A stretch of 64,000 bases of DNA from Anaspis maculata (Eukaryota > Arthropoda > Insecta > Coleoptera > Scraptiidae): assembly GCA_949128115.1 (NCBI GenBank), contig OX421962.1, positions 15,141,262 through 15,205,261 of the forward strand, read 5' to 3'. The notes under the pieces were generated by a model. That model was not told the origin of the DNA. It saw only the letters and a list, made by a program, of their open reading frames with translations, and did not search any database. Both the position numbers and the translations under genes were made by a program. This document shows, in pieces, positions 57,101 through 64,000 of the stretch. Within the stretch, counting starts at the first letter, position 1. The number at the start of each line of letters is the position of its first letter.

Positions 57101-59400
57101 ATGATAGCTATCGCGATAACTGTAAAAAAAACTTGATTTTATAAGAAGCTCATTTGAAAATTGAAAAATTGAAGCTAGAAACTCATTTGGAAATTAGAAA
57201 TCGGCTTGTTGGTTCAAAAGTTATTCGATTGTTGAAACCGCGTCCATGTAGGATTATGATTAAAGCGGTAACTGCCGACACTGCCGATTACCCAGCAAAA
57301 TGTCGATAAATAAATATGAAAATATGTACAGGCGAGTAATCCAAATAATAGGAGAATGAGTAAAAAAAATCTTTAGGCCGTCGACGTTTCTTTGATTTTA
57401 TTTCAACATCCTCAAGACTCTAAAGCAGACAACTGTGGGAAGGAGCAGGACCCTGACATGGGTGGGCAGGTGTTCTGATATCTATAGTAATATGTAGAAA
57501 AGGTCTTCTAAGGAACACACAGAAACACTCTGCTTTTGTAACATCAGTTCTAACGAAAGAAGTTTTTGTTATGTTATTGATAGGACGCAAATTTGGAAAG
57601 TGACGAAAAAAAAAACAAGAATTGATCAAGTACACTTTGACATAATCAACATAAACATTTGGGCGAGAAAATTGAGGGCAAGCACAAAATCAGGAAGGCA
57701 GGTGAAAACGCCGAAATCAGAACGCGAGACATACCTGGCCAAGTAAACGTTGTTCCTCCACTCCTGCTTCATTTTCTTGTACTGCGAGCTCTTGGAATGC
57801 ACGAACTGCTTGCTGTACGGACACGCCGCTTCGCCGGCGGTGTTGCTGCTGCTGGTGATGGCCGCCGGCGACGGCCCAAACAGAGGCCGGGACGACGCCC
57901 CCGCCGTCCTCTGCGTGTGCGGCCGCTTCCAGTGGAACTGGTTCCTCAGTTTCGGCTCGCTCCTCGCCGCCCCTGACGGATTGATCGCCAGCGGCAGCTC
58001 CAGCAGCGGATTTCTGCCGTACTTGAACTTGTAGTCGGACAACGTTTCGATGCCGGGCAGGCTCTCCAGCACGCGCACGACGGCCGGTTCCGTCAGGCCG
58101 AACAGGTCTTCGCCGCTGACGAACTTCGGGAACAGCTGCACGCACTGGTTCTCGCGCCGCAGGCCGGCGATCCGCTCCAGGATCTGCTGCCACACGCCCT
58201 TGGGCGAGCCGTCCTTCAGCTCGATGTCTTCTTCGGCCGGTTCCTGGATCTGCACGCGGAATTCCGGTCGACCGACCAGGTCCTGGATCGAGCAGATGTA
58301 TCTGCACCGCTTGTTCAGCCGGCGCATGCTCCAATAGAAACGGATGATTTTGTATCCGATCGGGTAGATGTAGTTTGGCGTGTGGAAATTCTGCAGCTGG
58401 TGCGGCAGCAGTTGTCCCACGCTCAGGAAGATCAAGCTGCCGACGCGCAGCAAGTTGTTGGTGTCTTGGTGGTGCATGACGGCGGCGACTTGGCGGTTTT
58501 CGTCGCGGTTGACGTACACCCGTCTCGATACCGACAACGTAGTCAATTCGTTATCTTTTTCGCCTTTGAGTAGATGCATGCCGCAGTACGTGGATTTGTT
58601 TTTGTAAAAAACGCAACCTTCTTTGACGGCGCAAGACAAATGGTAAATGTTGGAGCAGCGCGTTTTGAAGCAACGTATCGTGGCACCCATGCGACTGCAG
58701 TACACGCAAGCCGACGTCAAGCTTTGTTGCAAGGCATTTTCCAGGTTCATCAAAGCCCCGTTGACGGTTTCATACACGCCGTCCGACCACAAACCGCAAT
58801 TCAGATGCACCCATTTGTCGACGTCGAAGTTCAAAAGGCGCGCCGGACCGTCGGCGACGCCATCACCGCCGACGTGGCAAAACATGCACTTTCTGGTATC
58901 TTCCGGCATCTTTTGCGGCGTAACGGTCACGCCCAGTCTGTACAACAGCTCGATGGTTTCTTTGTCGGTCGGTTTCTTGTACTTCGTGTTCGGTTGCAGG
59001 CAACCCGGGCTCCAGGTCTTGTACCTGGTGCCCTTCCACGCTTTGGGAGCGGCGGGCTGTTCCGATTTCGCCGGTTCCGCTTCTTCCGGTTTCACGCTCC
59101 ACTTTTCCATTTCGACGCTTCCGCCGAACGCCTTCGGTTCTTTCTCTTTCTGGTTCAGGTGGTCGATGATGGCGGCGCATTTGTCGGGCGGTATGCCGGA
59201 GGCGCGGTTCAGGCAAGCGAATTGGTAATAGCAGGTCGAGCTGCAGAAGAACAGCTCGTCGCCATCGCTGAACGCTTCCAAGTTCTTGATGAAAGGCAGC
59301 TCGGACACCTTCTTGCGGATCATGTTGTTCAGGATGACCACGTCGCAGTGCTTGCAAAACTTCGCCGCTCCGTTCAAAATACTCTGGATGTCTATTGGAG
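48103..59400 (-). CDS. trr: histone H3K4 methyltransferase KMT2C/D (trr), C-terminal part, 5' partial
   Basis: Exons 59400-57735, 52613-52484, 48558-48376 and 48195-48103 join in frame to 689 residues ending in NCRKWMN and TAA. In order: an extended PHD (about residues 170-275, C-x2-C ... H-x2-C and a second Cys/His set), FYRN ([14 protein letters not shown]...), FYRC (EFRVQIQE... to [10 protein letters not shown]), a WDR5-interaction (Win) motif GAARSEPK, then SET with [25 protein letters not shown] and ELAYDYKFD, and post-[11 protein letters not shown]. This order and [13 protein letters not shown] fit the KMT2C/D (trr) branch better than KMT2A/B. It monomethylates H3K4 at enhancers within a COMPASS-like complex. 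The 5' exons are not found between 59401 and 64000. Confidence 0.95.
48376..48558 (-). CDS. trr: trr exon: SET catalytic core
   Basis: Acceptor TTTGCAG, donor GTATGT, 61 codons. Encodes [18 protein letters not shown] and the catalytic/pseudoknot motif [11 protein letters not shown]. Confidence 0.97.
48969..49775. mobile_element. foldback D
   Basis: ACAGGATGTCCCGGTATAAGG...AACTTTTGAACCGTTCAACCGATTTTATTC pairs with the complement ending CCGGGACACCTGT. In the trr intron between the two central SET exons. A fragment of the same family is at 12985-13700. Confidence 0.75.
49776..52483. other. trr intron stretch with unrecognised open frames
   Basis: Unusual TTC/CTTC-rich + strand from about 49960 to 50440, then GAAG-rich sequence. 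Open frames at 50456-50722 (88 codons, ending [12 protein letters not shown]), 50786-51031 and 51041-51301 lie in tandem on the + strand. I recognise none of them and the first begins with TTG. They could be remnants of one decayed ORF or chance. Confidence 0.25.
52484..52613 (-). CDS. trr: trr exon: SET domain start
   Basis: Acceptor CTTTTACAG, donor GTGAGC. Completes the split Arg and encodes [17 protein letters not shown] and [10 protein letters not shown], the S-adenosylmethionine-binding start of SET. Confidence 0.96.
53236..53402. repeat. hairpin element
   Basis: ATATCGAGGGCTTCACGGCAGTACCTCGTAACTGAAAAATG and its complement, arms about 65 bp around TTTACAGGAG / CTCCTGTAAA. Confidence 0.75.
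53567..53957. mobile_element. foldback with TGTCGCCGGCGACA palindromes
   Basis: ATGGCGGCTTTACAGAAC...CGACACGAGTT...GTGGAGTGGGGG and its complement ending GTTCTGTAAAGCCGCCAT. The self-complementary 14-mer TGTCGCCGGCGACA occurs four times (53591, 53733, 53784, 53930). Confidence 0.85.
54133..56308. mobile_element. 2.2 kb foldback with three end copies
   Basis: Left AGTCCATACGTTAGG...GCATTTTAGGGTTAAAACATGCCA pairs with right TGGCATGTTTTAACCCTAAAATGCAGGG...CTAACGTCCGGACT. The pairing continues through ATATCCTGAAG/CTTCAGGATAT, and a third, shorter end-like copy sits at about 55188-55310. No ORF recognised. Confidence 0.75.
56773..57090 (-). other. unrecognised 105-codon open frame
   Basis: A charged, helix-prone sequence (for example [19 protein letters not shown] and [16 protein letters not shown]) with locally higher GC than its surroundings, on the trr strand inside a trr intron. 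It starts with an ATG. I do not recognise a domain. It may be a decayed mobile-element ORF, a nested gene or an optional exon; no clear splice sites joining it to trr were established. Confidence 0.3.
57735..59400 (-). CDS. trr: trr exon: ePHD, FYRN, FYRC, Win motif
   Basis: Acceptor ATTTTCAG, donor GTATGT. Begins [18 protein letters not shown] and runs 554 whole codons. The ePHD Cys/His pattern, FYRN and FYRC blocks and GAARSEPK are all in this one exon. Much more GC-rich than the flanking introns. Confidence 0.96.
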
Positions 59401-59817
59401 CTGAAAATTAGAATGATTGATTAGAATTCAATAGAAATATTCTGATTTCTAAAGAAAAAGAACTGTAGATTTCAGGTAGGTACGGGATTCTAGCGACTCC
59501 AGATTCCATTGAACAGCGCTGAGACCAGAGCCATCCTAGAGAGTGACTATCTATACAGGTAGTTCATTTATATTGGAAACGGCATTATTATAGAGCAAAC
59601 GTATCAGGATTGTCGCAATTTTGTATTTATAGCATTCTACCCACAGTTAAATTTTTTGCTATCATCGCTGAAAGACCCTGTATACAGGGTGTCGCAAAAA
59701 ATATGTACTTTGTTTTATTACATTCACATTTATTAAAAAAATGCAATGGATGCAGACAAAACAAACAACTTGAAACACTTGAAACAAACACGTATAACAC
59801 TTATACCCTTGACAGAC

Positions 59818-59940
59818 TAGAAGGCTTAATGATCATTAAGCGTAAATTACGATATAAATTACTTGTGTGTCACGTCGTCATTTACCTAATGATCATTTAG
59901 AACGTTATTTAGGACCTTAATGATCATTAACTAGGAGTTT
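59818..59940. repeat. cluster of TAATGATCATTA palindromes
   Basis: CTTAATGATCATTAAG, CTAATGATCATTTAG and CTTAATGATCATTAA within 110 bp. The same word recurs in the arms of the 60.4-62.6 kb foldback (61217, 61236, 61762, 61780). Confidence 0.65.
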
Positions 59941-60129
59941 TCATCGCCGTGATTTTTGAATACTGTTGGCCAGCTTTTCTGCAATGAATCGCGATATCTC
60001 TCATCTAGTCTGTCATTTTAGTACGCCAATCAGAGTGTCAGGCACGTATTTCTGTAATACGAGTAGAGGAATTAGATTTTGTGTCTTGCCTCTTGCAACA
60101 ACATTTCTTGTACCAAATTATGAGATAAT

Positions 60130-60615
60130 GCCCGTAGCGTGCACGTAAAAGCACATACAAAAAATTAAAAACTCCCCGTTTTACATAAGAAATGACCACC
60201 TATTCGCGGAATTTGGATGATACGAACATTGCAAACTCCCAGTTTTACATAAGAAATGACCACCTATTCGCGGAATTTGGATGATACGAACACTGCAAAC
60301 GTGCAGCACGATATCGATTGACGGCACTTTATTTTTGGACAAAGTTGGAATTTATTGATGAGGAGATAGGTTTCCGTAAGTATCCGTGATACAGGTGGGT
60401 ATATAATGCCCGTAGCGTGCACGTAGGTATAAGCACGTACGAAAAATTGAAAAATCTTCTCGCTTTACATGAAAAATGACCACCTGTTCGCGAAAGTTGG
60501 ATGATACGAACATTGCGAGCTTGTAGCTGAATATCGGTTGGCGGCACTCTATTTTTGGCAAAGTTGAATTTATTAATGAGGGAATAAGTTTTTCCGTAAG
60601 CATCCGCGAGATAGG
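60130..60615 (+). repeat. ~285 bp tandem duplication plus shorter duplicate
   Basis: ATGCCCGTAGCGTGCACGTA...AAATGACCACCTATTCGCGGAATTTGGATGATACGAACATTGC...GAGATAGG occurs at about 60128 and 60408. Inside the first unit an 80-bp piece is itself duplicated (60176 and 60238). Confidence 0.75.
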
Positions 60616-62647
60616 TAATAAATATTCTTATTCCATACTAATCGCAAAAGCTGTTGAAAAATTGCAAAAAACTAGAATGACCACACGATATCGATAGATA
60701 CGAACATAAAGAACTATAACGTGCATCTGTCAGTTGCCTTGCCACTTGTTAGCCGCGCACAAACCAGGGTCGCGCGAAATTAAAAGTTGGTTAGACTGTG
60801 GGACTATGCGATTTTGATCAGGTCATTGACTGAATCATCAGGGAATCATCATGGAGTCTTTTCCTCCATTTCTTTCGGCTCAATACAAAATCAATATATA
60901 TTCTGACAACAAATAAAGATAGTATGGTGTGGTGTGAACATTGCAAGCATTGACTAAATAATTATTGCTATCTTGATTAAACGGAATCTAAGCCAAATAC
61001 TACATCACACCTCACCGAAAATATGAAATTATTATTGTAATTATAGATAATAAGGGCAATAATAGCCCAATACTTTGGACCATTCGACAATTTGACATTG
61101 ACATTTTAGGGGAAAATTGATCGCCACGTTTATTTACGCGCTACGGCGCAAGCTCATTGGCTTATTACGATTTGTAGTGTATCACCCCCAGATTCGTAAT
61201 CGTCATTTAACGTTAATGATCATTACACTTAATGATCTTTCAGCATCTGATCAGATGCAGTCTGTCTAAGATATTACTCTCAAAAAATTATAGATTTTTC
61301 AAAAAAAAAATCGAAATCGGTTTGATGAGGGATAAGGGATAAGTGGGGGGTCAATCTTAACGTGAACATCCTGTACAGCTATGGGAAGATGTGGACATTT
61401 TGAACAGTGGCTTGACAGTAAAAACCATAAAATTAAAAATGACTGATGAAACAGTATTCAATTTTTATTTCTTCTTTTCTTCCCATTCGTGAAACCTTCT
61501 TGTAATAATCGCTGTTGTAAAATGAGGCCGAACACGAAGTGTTTGTTTACAAAACCCATCATTCTAGTAGCAAATACAATGAGCCGTTGACACGAACTGT
61601 GATCCCCTTTTCAGTGATGGTCGAATAATGTACTGCCAGGGGCTTTTGCTACCGTTTGCTGGATAGAGATGGGGTATGATTTTTTTCAAAATAATGAAAG
61701 CGAAATGATGATTCCCGTTAAAATCAACTGCACTTTTTACACACTTTTCACGTCATTTAACGTTAATGATCATTAAGTGTAATGATCATGAACGTTAAAT
61801 AACGATTGCGAATTTGTGGGTGACACACTACAAATCGTAATAAGCCGATGAGCTTGCGCCGTAGCGTGTAAATAAACGTGACTATCAATTTTCCCCCAAA
61901 ATGTCAATGTCACATTGTCGAATGTTCCGAATAATTGAGCTATTACTGCCATTATGTATAATACGATTAATAACTTCATATTTTAGATGAGGTGTGTGGT
62001 ATTTAGCTTGGATTCCATTTAATCAAGGAAGCAATAATTATTATTGCTTGCAATGTTCACACCACACCAAGCTATTTTTATTTGTTGCCAAAATATATGT
62101 TGAATTTGTATTGAGTCGAAAGAAATGAAGGATATTGATTCATCTCTTTTGCCAAAGTCAACCTGATCAAAATCACAGAGTCCCATAGTCTAACCAACTT
62201 TTAATTTCGCGCGGCCCTGGTTTATGAGCGCGGCTGGCAAGTGGCAAGGCAACCGACAGGTGCATGTTATAGTTCATAATGTTCGTATCTATCATGTGGT
62301 TCATGGTAATTTTTTTTTTGCAATTCATCAACTGTTTTTGCGGTAAGTACCTTCTCTTTCGCTTGCTTTTGCAAAATTTCACATTTTTCAAGACGGACGT
62401 TTCGAAATAATAATAATAATAATAATAAATGGTCTTTTATTGCGGGAAAAAAAATACATAATTAGAACAAAATCATAGGCGGAGTCTAGCTTAGAGCTAT
62501 TCTACTCAACCCGAAAAATACATATACCTAATCTAGGTAGCATGTTGAAAAGCTATCAGCATAGTCTCAGCTTATTCATGAAAGATTTATGGAAATAAAC
62601 ACATATAAGTGCCCACCTATCTCACGGATACTTACGGAAAAACCTAT
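60367..62647. mobile_element. 2.3 kb foldback
   Basis: Outer arms GAGATAGGTTTCCGTAAGTATCCGTGATACAGGTGGG / CCCACCTATCTCACGGATACTTACGG. Long inner arms about 60690-61245 and 61750-62310 pair through GTTGCCTTGCCACTTG, AATTTCGCGCG, AACCAACTTTTAATT and AATGATCATTA. No transposase recognised. Confidence 0.75.
62408..62640 (-). mobile_element. probable LINE 3' fragment with (TTA)n tail
   Basis: On the minus strand, GCAATAAAAGACCATTTATTATTATTATTATTATTATT is a 3' tail; the body would extend to about 62540-62640. Inserted in the right arm of the foldback, which fits a later insertion. Confidence 0.4.
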
Positions 62648-63539
62648 TAGTCGGGGTGGTACGCGACATAAAATAGCAAAATACCGCAAATGAATTAGAC
62701 GGGATGCCCTTTGGTATGATGACTACTTATACCAAGGTGATTAATTTTCGCCAAGGATGCGTCAACATTTCCCACTCAGAAAAAAAGATGGCGACGATTT
62801 TTGACAGGAGCGGATTTTTTATAGAACATATGCGTGTGACACATGTTTTCTCACTAATTTTGATCTCCTGAATACGAATATGGAGTTTATTTTTTCATTG
62901 GAAATCAACTTGACCTCATATTTCACATCTGAAAACCGCAAAAATAGCAGACTCGCTAATTTTTGAACTGAAAATTGTATGTACCATCAACGGCGATTTC
63001 CAGCCTTGACCTGGCTGTATAGATCCCATAGAACATGTTAACAGTCTAAGTTCTGCAAAATAACTCTTCAAACATCGCCAGGGTGCGCCTCAAATCATAT
63101 CAAAAATGGGCGCTGGGAGCACACTTTGCTGCGGCTGGATGGGGAATGTAAGTGTGAAAGGAAGAATGTTGTGCAATATGTTTTACTGTTTAATATGACA
63201 TACCAAGCATTCATCAACATACCATAGGGATTTAAAACAAAATATCGTACAAACTAATTTTCATGATTTGTAATTAATTTTTTTATGACAGGTACAATTG
63301 ATACCAAAAAACGTAGCTCTGATTTTGATGATGCTCTTTATCAAGGTAAATACATCAAGAGACCTTTCTCACCTGGAATAACCACCCTAGCTCAAAGTTT
63401 CATATAATATAGAGCATTTTTGTCAGATCCGCGATTGCCAAACATCAGAAAAGCGTCTATTAATAATTTCAAAGTCCTTCTTTGAACTTGTTCTGGAATG
63501 CAACATACGGCTGATGGTTCAGCTTTGGCTTAAGTTTTC

Positions 63540-63982
63540 TGTCTTGCCCGTGAACTCATTCAGGTGTCTGCTGGACTGGATATGCACCAACGGCAAAGGT
63601 TCAGTAGGACCTTCAGTGTTATTCGTATTTCTATGGCACCAACTTCAAATTTGTTGTCTTGTGTGTGTCAGAATAATGCGAGAATGAAAGTAATGAGCTA
63701 TTAATGGAGGCTCAAAAGCGTCTAGGACGTGAACAAGCCAAAGAGCATGAAACATACACCATGTATCATAGGTACTATAGTTGCAAAATAAGAGTCGTAA
63801 TGATGAAAAGGTCTTGGTGCCTACCTGATCACTTTTCCATATGTTTTCCATGTCCGTTTTCTATGCCTGTTCACGTCCTAGGTGTTTTTGCGCCTTGACT
63901 GATAATACTATAGTTCATATATTGTTGGTGCATATCCAGTCCGAAAATTTCTAGACACCTGAATGAGTTCATGGGCGAGATA
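63540..63982. repeat. inverted repeat near the window end
   Basis: TGAACTCATTCAGGTGTCTG-CTGGACTGGATATGCACCAA pairs with TTGGTGCATATCCAGTCC...AGACACCTGAATGAGTTCATGG. Interior not recognised. Confidence 0.65.
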
Positions 63983-64000
63983 GAAATACTCGTAGAAAAC

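Larger units (their letters stand above)
59401..64000. other. trr upstream intron/flank, repeat-filled
   Basis: The trr exon begins with the last two bases of a split codon, so at least one more exon lies upstream. I found no exon-like sequence in this 4.6 kb; it is dominated by the foldbacks listed separately. Confidence 0.6.

Noticed and set aside
58647..59228. 193-codon + strand frame
   Set aside because: Second antisense frame over the trr exon.
58574..59404. 276-codon open frame on the + strand
   Set aside because: It lies exactly opposite the trr ePHD exon; the minus frame encodes unmistakable conserved domains, so this is an antisense shadow of GC-rich coding DNA.

Overview
This window is nuclear DNA from a metazoan, most likely an insect. 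It has spliced, moderately GC-rich coding exons set in long AT-rich introns packed with inverted-repeat (foldback) elements. The order is not certain from sequence alone; hemipteran or lepidopteran are guesses from the style of the repeats. There are no bacterial operons, CRISPR arrays or rRNA genes, and I saw no tRNA.

Four protein-coding genes can be reconstructed exon by exon, with splice phases that agree. (1) An alpha-carbonic anhydrase on the + strand (called CA-A here) has six coding exons between 5039 and 32293 and predicts 292 aa. (2) A MYCBPAP orthologue (ciliary/sperm-flagellar protein family) on the - strand has two coding exons, 39477..39095 and 34580..32405, and predicts 852 aa. 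(3) A second alpha-carbonic anhydrase on the + strand (CA-B) has five coding exons between 39618 and 47012 and predicts 281 aa. (4) The C-terminal part of a KMT2C/KMT2D (Drosophila trithorax-related, trr) H3K4 methyltransferase on the - strand has four exons between 59400 and 48103, carrying extended PHD, FYRN, FYRC, Win motif, SET and post-SET. Its 5' exons lie beyond the window or are not visible.

The layout is CA-A > < MYCBPAP | CA-B > < trr. CA-A and MYCBPAP are tail to tail with 111 bp between stop codons, and the CA-A poly(A) signal sits 28 bp from the MYCBPAP stop. MYCBPAP and CA-B are head to head with 140 bp between start codons, which suggests a shared bidirectional promoter. CA-B and trr converge with about 1.1 kb between stops. 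The two carbonic anhydrases share intron positions and phases, so they look like an old tandem pair with MYCBPAP caught between them. Both keep the three zinc histidines but differ at other active-site positions. A bicarbonate-producing enzyme next to a flagellar gene is a testable hint of co-expression in testis or other ciliated cells.

Almost everything else is repeat. Many foldback elements have termini resembling ACAGGGTG...CACCCTGT but unrelated interiors. There are two MITE-like families (one nested inside the other), a long-TIR element carrying a broken HEEADT/DTDV-type ORF, three LTR fragments, three probable LINE 3' tails, and a 2.4 kb inverted minisatellite in the last CA-A intron whose units carry splice-site-like motifs. 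I see no convincing new multi-gene system. The best leads are the CA/MYCBPAP gene pair, the divergent CA active sites, and the family of foldbacks with shared ends.
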